Of a stretch of 64,000 nucleotides of DNA, positions 1-10,790 are shown one piece after another; the first letter of the stretch is position 1, and every line of letters starts with the position of its first letter. The translations under genes were made by a program, and so were the position numbers. The DNA is from Tupaia tana (taxonomy: Eukaryota > Chordata > Mammalia > Scandentia > Tupaiidae). Where the stretch lies: assembly GCA_026018925.1 (NCBI GenBank), contig JAKSZU010000002.1, positions 56,015,837 through 56,079,836 on the forward strand. Direction: 5' to 3'. The notes beneath the pieces are model-generated. The model made no database searches, was not told the origin of the DNA, and saw nothing but the letters and a program-made list of their open reading frames with translations.

Positions 1-264
1 GTTGATACCCCTTTCCATATTTTTCTGAATTATATTTAAACATTATACAGTGTAGCTGATATTAGCAAGGCACCCAATTTAGCACTAATTTCTCTAGATG
101 GAAACATGAGCCATATGTTTATGTTAGTAATAGCAACACTATGCAATTTAATCATTTCTGAGTAGACTGATATATTTTCATCTAGAAGAGGAAGTTCTGA
201 GAGTTTGTATTCGTTTTTGAAACAACAGCAGCTTTTAGTACAGAGGCCACACAAGTTTTCTGTT

Positions 265-280
265 TTTATTTTATTTTATT
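265..280 (-). promoter_or_regulatory. candidate distal poly(A) signal cluster
   Basis: On the minus strand three overlapping AATAAA hexamers lie about 1.2 kb after the stop codon. This is a second possible cleavage region for HS3ST5. There is no transcript evidence for it here. Confidence 0.35.
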
Positions 281-1269
281 GCTCTATTGGTCTGACTTTG
301 ATTAGAGGTTCAAATAAAATTGTGATTTTTTTATGCCTTGATTCTGTTAAAGTATTCCTTGTCTCTCTCCTGGCACAAAAGTAAGTGCAGGTAAATTAAT
401 TGTCACCAAATTGTAGCAGAACGGCACTAAGGTTCTGTGAGGAGGCCGATATATTTGATTTCCAGATGGTTAAGATTTGTTTTTTTAATATACTCAACCT
501 TACTTTATAAATACATTTCCACAAGGGTACAGAAATCCAGCGGAGAATCGCGTTTTTTCCAAGTACTCTCATATGGACATAAACAGCTTCCATTTTGGAA
601 GCCGGCAGGGGGCATGTAAAACAAAAACAGAAAAAAAAAAAAAAAAGCTGTTTCACATAGAGTAATTTTAATCCATTCCATTTTTAAATACCACAATAAA
701 TTTAATTTTCACAATAAATTAAATAGCCATATTCAGTTTACAAAATAGAATTACTTAGTGTGAAACCAGTATTTACAGCAATTTACACTATGTACATGAC
801 ATTTCTCTTTGTTGACAAAGAACATGGAAGTAAAAGGACTTGACTTTCCAACGTGTGATTGACATGCTACAAGTGACACCATGGTCCATACGAGGAAACG
901 ATAGTGCAAAATCACCACAGGAACTTTGGAACGAGGTCAATTTTATGAGATAAGACATTCTTTCAAATAATACGAAAATAGCATTTTCTGTTTTCATGGC
1001 ACCCATTCAGCACCTGAATTAAGGAGCCAGCTTTCCCTTAGGAAAAAAAAATGTGTAACTGAATCCTCTACTTCCTGAAGCTTCACAGCCATTGGTACAT
1101 TTTCACACATTCATCTTTTGGCTTAGATCTATGAAAATGGCGGGTGACAGATTCTGAATCAAAGGAAGACTAACTCTTTGAGAATAGCTGAAGTCACTTT
1201 TCCTCAATATCACCACCTCATCTTTTTCTCGTAAATAGCTTAAAAGATGCAACTATGCAGATGGCAACT

Positions 1270-1283
1270 TTTATTTATTTATT
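1270..1283 (-). promoter_or_regulatory. candidate proximal poly(A) signal cluster
   Basis: On the minus strand this reads as three overlapping AATAAA hexamers, about 180 nt after the stop codon. Use of this site would give a short 3' UTR. The downstream GU-rich element is weak, so it may be skipped. Confidence 0.35.
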
Positions 1284-1459
1284 TGTAAATTTTCAGTAGA
1301 AAAAGAACTGATCTTATATTTGGCCACACACTGCATATGTACAACTATACATGGAAAAATGACTTGAATAGCTGTGTCCAGGAAAAGTGCATATTATAAT
1401 CTAAAGGAGGCATCACGTTTCTCCAGGCCACAACACATAGTGTTGTGTGACTTACTATT

Positions 1460-2393
1460 TTAGGGCCAGTTCAATGTCCTCCCAGTGATCTGGTAAAATT
1501 TTTGATTAAAAGGGTGAAAGAATTTGCGCAATTTGGTAATGACAGAGGGGTCTACCTCTGGATGAATGCGCCCCTTGCTGCCCGCCAGGCACTTATTAAA
1601 GATAATGTTAAATCGCAAGCAGTAAAACCCTCTGGTAGCATTGAAATACAAATTGTATTGACTTATCCTCGGAGGAAGATTTAGAAATTTCTCCACCAGC
1701 TGAAGTTCTGGCAGAGGTTCTGTGATGAGGCGATCTCCATCGACGACATGAAATTGCTCAATTGGAAAGTATTTCAGCCACCTTTCCAGGTGTTTGGTGT
1801 AGATGCTGGTTCTTACTGCCTTGTATTTTGTGTTCACTTCACAGGTATTAGAGTCTATGGCCAGCTTCTCAAACTTGTAATAAGTTTTGTTCTTCCTCTC
1901 CTTCCCCTCTAGCACCTGAGTGTAATCAGAAATAGCTCTTGTGGTTGGCTCCCTGACAATGATCAACAACTTGATGGATGAGTTCATTTTGTAAATCCTT
2001 TCCGGAACCTCCTCTGTGATAAAATATGCTGGGCTCTTTTCAATTGTGATTTGCTGTGGGTAGGAAAAAGGCATCTTTTTCCTATACCACTCAATGCCCT
2101 TGGCATAATTCTCATCATTGTCAAAAAAGTGGATTTCTTGAGAGGCTTTGACCACTGCAGGATGGAGATTTAGCATCTCAAGCAGGGCCCTTGTGCCTCC
2201 TTTCCTCACCCCGATGATAATGGCCTTGGGAAGCTGCTGCACCAGGTCATGGAGGCGAACCTGCTCCTTGGAAGCGTTGCCCTTGCGGAACTCGTGCAGC
2301 AAGCCACGCTTAAACTGCAGGGCGCGCAGCGGGAATTCAGCCTGACCACGGGCTCCACTGAATCGGCCTTCAACGGGGCAAATGGGTTGTAGC
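1460..2393 (-). CDS. HS3ST5: HS3ST5 last coding exon: heparan sulfate 3-O-sulfotransferase 5, catalytic domain
   Basis: This exon encodes the Golgi-lumen catalytic domain, which moves a sulfo group from PAPS to the 3-OH of glucosamine in heparan sulfate. In this family the products include antithrombin-type and herpesvirus-gD-type binding sites. The exon starts after a pyrimidine-rich acceptor (CTTTCAG) with the last base of split codon Arg36, then residues 37-346 and TAA at 1462-1460. Visible motifs are the PAPS 5'-phosphosulfate loop VRKGGTR (98-104), the catalytic Glu122 in QEIHFFD, and the 3'-phosphate site VREPTTRAISDY (182-193) with Arg183 and Ser191. Two Cys in the C-terminal GFYC...FNKC segment fit the conserved disulfide. 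N-glycosylation sequons occur at N75, N173 and N204 and in the later FNAT. A start at 2302 would be wrong: the frame is open upstream to the acceptor and the codon there is TTG. The near-identity to mammalian HS3ST5 that I recognise makes this call firm. Confidence 0.97.
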
Positions 2394-5300
2394 CTGAAAG
2401 GAAAAAAGATACTGTAACAAACTCATTGACGCGAACTTCTCACTTTTTCAGATCCTCAGGCAGACTAAGACTTTAAATGTAAAAATAAAACCACTGGTTC
2501 CCAGACTGCTGCAATTCATAATGAATCTATGTTTAGGAAATTTTATTTGAAGCCACCCTGTGTTAAATGGAGCACACATAATTGATGGGATTTTTTTTTT
2601 TTTATTAGTGCTCCTTAGAATTTTTATTCACCAGGCACTTAATTGACTACGGCGTGTACTTATGTTCACAGTACAGGATAGACAAGTGACACCAGCCATT
2701 CTAATAGCTTTTTAACAGCTCACCAGTTAAAATCATTTAGAAAACGTGAAAAGCAGAAGATCATCATTTTTGACTGGGCAGCTGAAGGGCAGTTAGGAGG
2801 CCATGTGTTTCAGGTTTCATGTGGTATTATTTTCTTACGGCTCAGCAGCACTCAAATGGCTCTTAAAACTTTTGAGATATTATCTGAAAAGTAGTCCTAA
2901 TATCTGCCCTTGGTTATTTGCATTATCAACCTGCAAAATTCCAATCCTGGCATTTGCTGAGCTTTTCATTCTATCAGAGTTTCTGACCTCGGCATTGTGG
3001 GTGGCCAGAAGAGTACTCTATTTCTTCTTTCTCTTTTTTTCTATAAAAAGAGGTCAGGATTCTGTTCTCACTTTGCAGAATGTAGGAGCAAACCCACTTG
3101 CCATCAGTAAGCACTCGATATCATCTCCCACCCCCAGAACCAGAAATCAACAAGGCTTCCTTATGGCCAGAAAGTTCAGCAACTCTTTGCCAAGCCCACT
3201 AAGTCAAGGGCTCAAACTCATTAAGGAAGGAATGCAATGGATAGAGCCAGAAGATTTCTACTTCAATGTAACTCTGAATAAAGAAAAACCACCCTTGCCT
3301 TGGACAGAAAGAAGGTTCTGTTAACTAGAGTGACTATTTAATTTGGCACGGGGAATACATATAGTATGCTGTTTCTTTTTAGATATGGTCTGAAAGTGAA
3401 CTAAAATTCACTATAATTTTCCTGCATTGACCTGGGAAGTCATTTTAGCCTCCTTGGTAGAAGGGGCTATTATTAGTCAAAATGGCTGTTAAGTCAATTT
3501 CTTTAATGGAAAATTTTTAGTTATCCTCATAATTTGGAGTCTGTGTCTCCCTCTGTGGCACTAAACCTATTGCTTGCTTTTCTTAAGAAGTCCTATTACA
3601 TCCTTCTTGTCTTCTGAGGTGAAAAATAATCTCATAATCATGCCCAACCTATTCTGCAGAACAGAGAGGAATGGCCTTGGCTTGTGCTCTATTTAAACAG
3701 CTATTATAATGCTTAAGGGAAAAATATACATATATACTATATACATATATATATATTAATTTGTTGTGATTTTTAAAATGATTTTTAAAACAATTCATGC
3801 TCCTTGTAAAAAGTGTGAAAAGAAAACGACAAGGTTTACCACAGTTAATATGTTAGACAAACATGAATTTTGTTTTTACAAATTTGTTAATGAGACTAAT
3901 ATGTTAGGGCTCTAAATGGAAGATATAAAATCATCAACAGATAGTCAAAGATCTTTTTAATTGTGAAAATGATTGGGATAGTACTAATTTACATTTTGGC
4001 TCTTCTTGAGAATTAAGAAATTAATTTAAAATAATTCTCAAGCAGAGAATTAAGCCTTAATTCCTTAAGGTATCAATTGATGGACTTTTCTCCTAAGCAT
4101 CTAGAATGATGCTAATACTATCCGAGGAGAATTGAGAACATAGTCCCTCAAATTCTTTTCTGTAGGATTTAATTATTTCATAGAACCCTAGAAACAGGCT
4201 GACATAGTCTCTGTCATGTTTGAGCTGAAATGAAATTACTCAACCTGTAAAAACATCTATTTTCTTTTTCCTTCTTCTTTCTACCTTCTGCTTTGGGAGA
4301 GCATAGCCTATAGAACAATTGCTTTTTGGACTCCCTAACTCAGGATGTTAAGATAGGAGAAACTATCATAATATTTCCCTCTTCCTAAGGTATAGATTCT
4401 GAATGTGGACCCAAGACTAAAAAACATAAAACTTTAGGAGTAGAAGGGACAGCAGAAATAACCTCAGCTCCTTCCTACAGCAGTGACATCATCACTAAAG
4501 GAATGAGCTAAGTAAGCACGCGTCAATTTCAAATGTATGGAGAAAGTCTACCATTAGAGACTACAGACCGGGAAGAAAATGAAAAGAATCATTAATTATT
4601 GTCCATACGGAATGGATTAATGGCCATTAGATCAATTAGTAAATAAATAAAAAGTAAATATTTCAATAAAAAGTAAATAATTATGAACTAATTAAGGGTA
4701 TTGGGAAGAACTGACAGAAAAGTTGCGTTATGGACACAGGACAATAGAAACACCTTAAGTCTTTTATATAATAACTGAGTGCTACTTTAGGAACCCACTT
4801 AAGGTCAATGATAAACTCTTGATTATACTTTTCCCAGAGGTAACAACCAGTGAGTGGGAAGTTTAATCAGGAATTTTGAATTGAAAAGCATCAAAGGGGT
4901 TTATCAGTCAAATTTCACACTGGCTGAAGATAAGGACCACTGCTCTATTATTTTTAAATATTTGAGTGAAAGATCTACATATTAGCTTAAATTGGGGGAG
5001 GAAAGAAAAAGCGAAAGGCAGATATTTTCATTTTAGAGTGTGGCTGTATTTCCATTGACAATGGGAATTAAATTCATGGATAATAGACTTAAATATTTCC
5101 AGTGTGAGAATCAATTTTAAAGGGCAAAGAGAAGAAGCCTCACATTTCAGAAATTAACTTTTACATCCTTGCCAATTGTATTGCACGTAGAATGGTCCAG
5201 AATCATTAAATGTGAAGCTAGCTCTTAGTGCTGGGACTTCTGCAGGTCCAGTACCTCTCAACTAACTGTTTGTCTATTTAGAGCCAAACCCTAGCACTGT

Positions 5301-5893
5301 AATTTCCTCTCCATGGATTTTCCATTGCTTTCTGGGCAATTAGTCTGAGAGACAGCCTCCTTGTCTAATATGTGCAGCTCCTGAAAACCAGGGCTAATTA
5401 CCATAGTTAAAACTCCACGCCTGCAGCCATCTTTGCAGGGCAATGAATTGCAATCTTGAGCTCCTTTACAGGCATATACATAATTTTAATGCTCCTAATA
5501 GCACATTAATTGTCTACTCATAAATTTCAAAATAAAGATACACAGATACATCATCACTGTTTTGCTATGGTTAGAGGTCAATTCCAGACGCACAGACCAC
5601 TATGAGCTCTAGTAGATGACATTTTTAGTGTACACAGCTTCATCCCTTCTCTGAAAACAAGTGTCAATGCACACAGAATACAAATGGATCTTGACAGAAC
5701 ACCTTGGTTTGAGCAACTTGGATCTCTTTCTTTTAAAGGCTCAATAAATCAAAATCAATATTGCAGAAAAGCACGTTTCTTGGGAATTCTGAGAAAGGAA
5801 AACAAATGGATGGGCTTAAAATTATGTCCTAAGGAAGTTTAAATCAAGAGACACTTAAAGTCAATGGGCATCAGCATGTGTTTAATGACCCAC
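2394..5893 (-). other. HS3ST5: HS3ST5 intron between the two coding exons (3,500 bp)
   Basis: This is a phase-2 intron with donor GTGGGT at 5893 and acceptor TTTCAG ending at 2394 (minus strand). It is free of the lineage SINEs common elsewhere in the window. It holds a short TA-rich repeat at about 3725-3757 and otherwise single-copy AT-rich sequence. An open frame of 173 codons on the + strand (2803-3324) has no recognisable domain and is treated as chance. Confidence 0.93.
3725..3757. repeat. TA-rich simple repeat in the HS3ST5 coding intron
   Basis: A short imperfect run of TATATAC and ATATAT units. Confidence 0.7.
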
Positions 5894-6000
5894 CTATCCA
5901 AGCTCCCAACTCTGGCGACTAGATATAGGAGACTCCCAACGGCAAGACTTCCCAGCACCAGGAGCTTCTGTCTCAGCCACGCCTGCTGTTTGAATAGCAT
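5894..6000 (-). CDS. HS3ST5: HS3ST5 first coding exon: cytosolic tail and signal anchor
   Basis: Read on the minus strand from ATG at 6000, this gives 35 codons plus two bases of Arg36, and joins the next exon in frame across a GT-AG intron. The peptide begins MLFKQQAWLRQK. A hydrophobic stretch at residues 13-29 (LLVLGSLAVGSLLYLVA) follows, flanked by basic residues, as in a type II Golgi signal anchor. Residues 30-36 start the stem that continues in the last exon. The spliced product is 36 + 310 = 346 residues, the expected HS3ST5 length. The ATG context is moderate (G at -3, C at +4). The exon is too short to show as a long ORF and was found by matching the known N-terminus of the family member. 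Confidence 0.95.
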
Positions 6001-6010
6001 GGCCCTCCAT
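5894..6010 (-). promoter_or_regulatory. overlapping upstream ORF of HS3ST5 (38 codons)
   Basis: An ATG at 6010-6008 lies 10 nt before the main ATG in another frame. It stays open for 38 codons and stops at TAG 5896-5894, exactly the last three bases of the exon. Its start context is weak (T at -3, G at +4), so leaky scanning to the HS3ST5 ATG is expected. It could lower translation of the main frame. Confidence 0.55.
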
Positions 6011-6032
6011 CAACCTTCAGGACTGCTGCAGC
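6001..6032 (-). other. HS3ST5: HS3ST5 5' UTR part of the start exon, with likely 3' splice site
   Basis: Upstream of the ATG the minus strand shows a pyrimidine-rich tract ending CCCCTCTCCCAG, with AG at 6034-6033. The exon would then begin at 6032 and carry 32 nt of 5' UTR. This is the best nearby acceptor, but it is inferred without a transcript. Earlier 5' UTR exons and the promoter are not identifiable in the window. Confidence 0.6.
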
Positions 6033-6304
6033 CTGGGAGAGGGGACAGAAGGCACTCGTCAGTAGATGTCATTTACAGGCTCTGTTGATTGTTAGGAAGC
6101 CAACCAGAGGTGAGGAGACAGGAGATTAAGTGAGGCTGCATGGAAATCAGATCCCATGCCAGCCTTGAAAATTTTCATGGTGTATCAGGCATTAAGCATA
6201 ACTAAACTTCCATTCCTGCCCCATGTTATAAGATCAAAACCAAACCCAGAGAGGAATTAATAACTAGACAGTACTTGCTACATAATTGTTAGGTATATAG
6301 GTTT

Positions 6305-6360
6305 TTAAAAATATATATATGTCTATATGTGTGTGTGTGTGTGTGTGTGTGTATGTATTT
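6305..6360. repeat. (TA)n(TG)n microsatellite
   Basis: An ATATAT run is followed by about 12 TG units. Confidence 0.9.
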
Positions 6361-7419
6361 TGTTTTTTAAAATCATCCAAAGAATACTGATCAAGTGAGC
6401 AACTGGAGGAAACTGATAACAGAGTAAATGTTGAAATTTCAGTCCAGCAGGTTGCCACTTTAAGCATAACCATGACACAGTTTACTTACATGTTTTTCAC
6501 TTATTTTTGTTTTTGTTTGTTTGTTTAGATACGAATGGAGAAAGAAGGTGAGATGCAAAGTGATTTCTTTACTTACCAAGGTTATCTGTGGCTATCAGGA
6601 CCTCCCATGTTCCATGTTTGAGGACAGTGGCTCTGAGAAAACTGGTATTTCCCTTCCTGTCCTCAGCTCAATCCTGGATTCTGAAAACATGCTCAGACTA
6701 GATGTCTCTGGTCTTTGACCTCTCCTGACTCCATGAAGTTAAACAGGTTTGGTGATATTGGTCTCACTCATATCACAAAAGAAGCTTACCTGGAAGCTTT
6801 GTTCTCTTATAGTTGAAATAAGGCCAGCTGAGGAGTGCAGGGCTTTACTAGTGCTGTTATTAAATTTTTGGGAAAAAAAAATGCAAGCTTCCAATTCTAT
6901 CTTTCTTATTAAAAATAAATCCAATCTCCCTTTCAAGATAAGACTGTTTGCTTCTTATTGAAACTCAAAATAATAACCCAAGAAGAAGGAAGCTAGTAGA
7001 GTCATAGTTATAAACTATTTTGCTGCAATGGTATCTCCATATTTGCTATGTGAAGATTTTCTTTGTGTAAAGGGACACAATAGGCTTGAGTGATCTATTT
7101 TTTTATTCATCAAGAAATTACTGTGCACTTATAGCATTTTTAATTGTTATACTGGTTTATGGGAAATTCAAAAAAAAAAAAAAAAAAAAGATCCTGAAAG
7201 GATTTTGGCCTTTGGAAACATGACAATGTGATTAGGGAATCAAGAAACAACCACATGCAACCCAATTTATGATAATGTATGAATCAGTGTTGGGGAAAGA
7301 GAATTAAGGAAAAGGTCTGAGGATGTGGGCTCCATGCAGATGCTTCTTTTTAGTGGTTTCTTTAGTGAATTGGTGAGAAGACTGTAGGAGGGCGTCCCCT
7401 GAAAGAGAGGGGAGTCATC

Positions 7420-7575
7420 CCACATGCAGTGGACAAATATTCTTGGAACATGCCCTAGGAGCTAAATTCTATGTTGGGTCACAGAATGGAACATAGTGGC
7501 TAACTAAAGAGACCTCATTCCTGCCCCATGGCAGTCAGTGGTCTAATGACAATAACAGACCCTGAGCCAGAAAAT
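7420..7575 (+). repeat. ancient dispersed mammalian repeat, type unsure
   Basis: The order 'CATGCCCTAGGAGCTAAATT', then 'CCTCATTCCTGCCCCATGG', then 'AATAACAGACC' follows the common mammalian repeat that begins with a GAGCACCTACTATGTGCCAGG-like phrase. Divergence is high. Confidence 0.35.
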
Positions 7576-8039
7576 CTATCATAGAATTAATATATACTTA
7601 CCAACTGTAATGAATGTGACCCAGGAAACTATATATAGTATTAATATAAACTTAACAAACAGCACTAAACGTGACAAAGGAAGATTATAGTATTCAGTGA
7701 TAAAGAGTAACAGGAGGAACCTACTGTTACTCGGTCCTCTCTGAGGAACTGATACTTCGGTTGACACCAGAGTTGGAGGAGCAAGGAGGCAAGCATGGGG
7801 CAAAGTGGAGTTTAGGCCGAAGAACCAGAATGTACCAAGGGACTGAGGAGGGAAAATGCTTGGCTAGTTTGAGAAGTGAAGGGAGGCAGATGGGACTGGC
7901 ACAAGGTTCTGGAGGAGAGAGAAGAGACTAAGAGGGAGAGCAGAGAGGCAGCAATAATAAAGAAGAATGAGCCCATGGTTTGACTTAGCAGGACTTGCCT
8001 TGTGTGTGGGTGAAATGGGGAAGAAAAAGGGCAGAGGAA

Positions 8040-8225
8040 GTGAGGCTTACTATGTGGCAAGGACATTGTGGTATTTCAGGAAGTTCTTAGAAAAACCCTA
8101 CAAAAGAGAGGGGAGTTATTTCCATTTCGTAGACAGATAATGTGAAGCTCACAATTTTCTTTGCCTTGTCTGTGATCACACAAGTGGCAGGTAATGGGAA
8201 GGCAAAGGCAGGGACCTATGCAATG
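8040..8225 (+). repeat. MIR-like SINE relic
   Basis: Matches the MIR core order: a 'gtagacagataatgtgaag' stretch (cf. acagatgaggaaactgag), then 'GTGATCACACAAGTGGCAGG', then 'GCAGGGACCTATG'. Old and diverged. Confidence 0.5.
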
Positions 8226-8305
8226 TGATTCAGAGCTTCACGGAATGAATTAGTCCCTCATCTCCAAGTTGATGTCCAAAACCCTCAGCTAGAGTCACAT
8301 TCCTT

Positions 8306-8543
8306 ATTTTTAGAGATTTCTGCTATAGAGCAAATGTAGTTGCTGGAGAGACAGAGAAGGTGAGAAATCACCCCCAGGAGGACTGGCCACACTGAAATCC
8401 CTTCTCTATTCTCCTCTTGAGATTTTGGGCACATATGCACATGTACCCGGTTTGAGTTTTCAAGCTGCCAGGTCCAAGACTTGAACCACGATTGGTCAGG
8501 TGGCGGTTCAGCGCCTTAACCACTATGCCACCTGCTGGCCCCA
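8306..8543 (-). mobile_element. tRNA-derived SINE, form A with a B-type head
   Basis: On the minus strand it starts GGGGCCAGCAGGTGGCATAG and has a B-box-like GGTTCAAGTC region. The middle is the form-A body (GGGCACATATGC, AGAAGGGATT, GGGTGATTTCTCACC), and it ends GCTCTATAGCAGAAATCTCT. It is flanked by a near-perfect duplication (AGAGTCACATTCCTT / AGAGCCACATTCCTT) at about 8291 and 8546. Confidence 0.88.
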
Positions 8544-8654
8544 TAGAGCCACATTCCTTTAACATGGGGCTTTGATCTCTGTTGAAATGCATATACCACA
8601 ACAAGATGTAGAATGGAGCGGCAGAAAGAAAATTGTATTCAAGTTCCTCACTTA

Positions 8655-8820
8655 AAGTCTATCCTTAGTAATTCTGTGATCTTGATGTAAGATTCTCTGG
8701 GGCTTTCTTCCCTTTTCTATAAGATGGAGACATCTCTGGCCTACCTATTCCATAGTGTTGTAGTATGAACAACAAAAAATGTCTACAAGTGAAATCACCA
8801 TACAAATGTTTATTAGCTTA
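8655..8820 (-). repeat. MIR-like SINE relic
   Basis: Reverse MIR order: 'CTGTGATCTTGATGTAAG', 'CCCTTTTCTATAAGATGGAG', 'GTGTTGTAGTATGAAC'. Confidence 0.5.
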
Positions 8821-9263
8821 CTTGTCAGACTACTGTAAAGGACGTGTGAGTGACTTTAACATGCATTCACAGATGGACAGTGGGAGAGAATAAAGTTGTT
8901 CCATGCCTGAGGAGGGGCAGCTGCAAATGGGAGACAGGAATAATGAAGGTAAAATGTGTTTGCCCCTTGGCCTTCATGAGGTTCTCAGTCATATACAGAG
9001 GACCAACTCAGAGGGAGGCTGGGAAAGTTATCTGGCCCCTTCTGCTGTTACCATTATCACACACCAATAAGCCAAACCCTCTGGTTGGCTCAGAAGTACT
9101 AGAAAGCAAACTGAAAAGTGCTGAGCCTGGAATCTGTCTGCTTTGCTACATAAGCCAGTCCTTCTCTACGGCAAGTTTACAGAACCTTTAGAAAACATGC
9201 ACCACCCCCAGAGATCCCAGTTCGATGGGTCTGCATTAAGGTTGCTTTTAGGAAACCAGAAGA

Positions 9264-9372
9264 GGGGCCAGCAGGTGGTATGGTGGTTAAGGCACTGGAC
9301 TCCCATAGTCAGTCAGTCTGTCTGTCTCTCATAAGCACAAGACCCCTAGGACAAAAAACTTAACTGAAAAAA
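9264..9372 (+). mobile_element. tRNA-derived SINE, internally deleted
   Basis: The head GGGGCCAGCAGGTGGTATGG and GACTCCCATAG are intact. The second half of the tRNA part and the body are missing, and the element passes straight to a CTGTCTGTCTCTC tract and an A-rich tail. Confidence 0.75.
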
Positions 9373-9654
9373 AGGAAAGCAGAAGAAAGTTACAAAGCTT
9401 AATAATGTTTTCTACCATCTTTTTTCTCTTTGGTCATCAAGGTTGGTCAACTATTTCTTAATTTATTCATGCCTCATCCTGTCCAGGCCCTTGGAAAATC
9501 CCTTATTTCTTAACATGTGTGTATGTTATCTCTATTCATTTCCTGTGGCTCTGTGGAGTCTGATTAATCTTCCTAATATATTTTGTATTTTGCCCTTCAT
9601 TTGTTTTCGGTTATTTACTGAATCAAATCTAATCTCCTCCTTCTGAGGCTCCAC

Positions 9655-9860
9655 ATGGGAAGTCAGCATCTTTCCCTTATTAGTTGCCCACGCAAGCCTC
9701 TATGCCTCTTAGGTCAGCCTCTGTACTGCTTGCCATATGCCTTCACTCTCATCTGCATGCTTTCATGAGCGTCCTCACTAGCCTGGAATGCCTTTCCTAT
9801 GCCCTCTCTTTCAATACTCCCAGATCCTACTGATACCTATACCTTCCTATAGAAGGTAGA
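9655..9860 (+). repeat. L2 LINE relic
   Basis: L2 3'-end phrases 'CCTGGAATGCCTTTCCTATG' and 'CTCCCAGATCCTACTGATAC' appear in the right order. Confidence 0.5.
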
Positions 9861-10624
9861 TGTGGAATTTGAGGGGGAAAAATTACAATACACTTCCCCT
9901 GGTGGGTAGAAATGGGTCATGTATATTGGGTAGATAATGATAGGACCAAAGAAAAATAGCTTGGCTTGGGAAGAAAACGTGGGAGATGTTTGAGTGTGGT
10001 GAGTGTGACCTCATGGTTTAACTTTCCTCAAGGTTAGCAGGTAGGGAAAAGCAGGAAGAAGTGGCAGAGAATATGCAAGCTGCGGAGAAAGCAGTCCAAA
10101 GGTTAGGAGTCTCAATGAGGCTTGCAGCTTTCTACTGCACATGTCATCTGCTGTACGCTGTATACGTTAGGCTATTAAACCCAGTTACCTAGGCAGTTGC
10201 TATATTTGTCTATTGCCACTGAGGATTTTTCCAGTTCTCAAAGGCCCCAATACCCAACCTATAGATTGTGTCTGTATGATAAGCCCAGTTACTACTCTGG
10301 AGGTTTTGCTCTGTAGGACAAGTAGCTACATAGCTCTAGTCCAGCTTCCCTGGGTCTGAAAAACCTTACTTATGTCCACTGGGTCTCCTCTCTTCAGGAG
10401 ATCTAATCTGTCCAGTTTGATTTATTATTTTTATTTATTTATTTTAATAGACTGTCCTTGTTCCTCACACTGCCTCCTCTTCTCTAGTCATGGCAAGCTG
10501 GTTGCACTCTCGAATGTACCTTCGTGTCTACTGTGATACACAGGGGAACTAAAATATTATTTGAGATCTCAACTAATAGGAGTGAGTTGTTCATGGTGAC
10601 ATGCAAAGACCACTGGACTGGGGG

Positions 10625-10790
10625 GGAGGGGTCAAGAGAACTTGAGTCACTTGGTTTAGCTCTGTGACAGAAACTTACTGTCTTTGTTTTCCTTGGCTGT
10701 AAAATGAATAACAATGCTGTCTCACAGGGGTGTTGTGACATGAACATTGAGTAGGACAGTTTAGGATAGAAATTTGCAAACATTTGGGTA
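10625..10790 (-). repeat. MIR SINE relic
   Basis: Shows 'CTTGAGTCACTTGGTTTAGC', 'TTCCTTGGCTGTAAAATGAA' and 'GGGGTGTTGTGACATGAAC', the reverse-strand MIR order. Confidence 0.62.

Larger units (their letters stand above)
1..1459 (-). other. HS3ST5: HS3ST5 3' UTR (presumed) and downstream flank
   Basis: The sequence directly follows the HS3ST5 stop codon on the minus strand. It has no long ORF, no SINE and no splice-like signal, which fits a 3' UTR. Where the transcript ends cannot be fixed from sequence, because there is more than one possible poly(A) signal cluster (about 1270-1283 and 265-280). A T-run at 629-646 reads as an internal A-rich stretch on the + strand. The lack of lineage SINEs fits constraint but does not prove it. 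Confidence 0.6.
6035..8289. other. intronic single-copy DNA upstream of the start exon
   Basis: This stretch is AT-rich sequence without a recognisable gene. It contains the TG microsatellite at about 6305-6360, an A-run at 7171-7189, an ancient-repeat-like stretch at 7420-7575 and a MIR-like stretch from 8040. A splice-like AG|19 bp|GTGAG arrangement on the + strand near 6528-6548 is probably chance. Confidence 0.6.

Noticed and set aside
1502..1684. + strand open frames over 1460-2400
   Set aside because: They are shadows of the HS3ST5 coding exon on the opposite strand.
2803..3324. 173-codon open frame on the + strand in the HS3ST5 intron
   Set aside because: No domain, no repeated motif, low-complexity Phe/Leu-rich start and no splice or poly(A) context. 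It fits chance in AT-poor DNA.
6528..6548. 19-bp exon-like unit (TTTAG ... GTGAG) on the + strand
   Set aside because: The pyrimidine tract is a (TTTG)n repeat and the unit is too short to be convincing.
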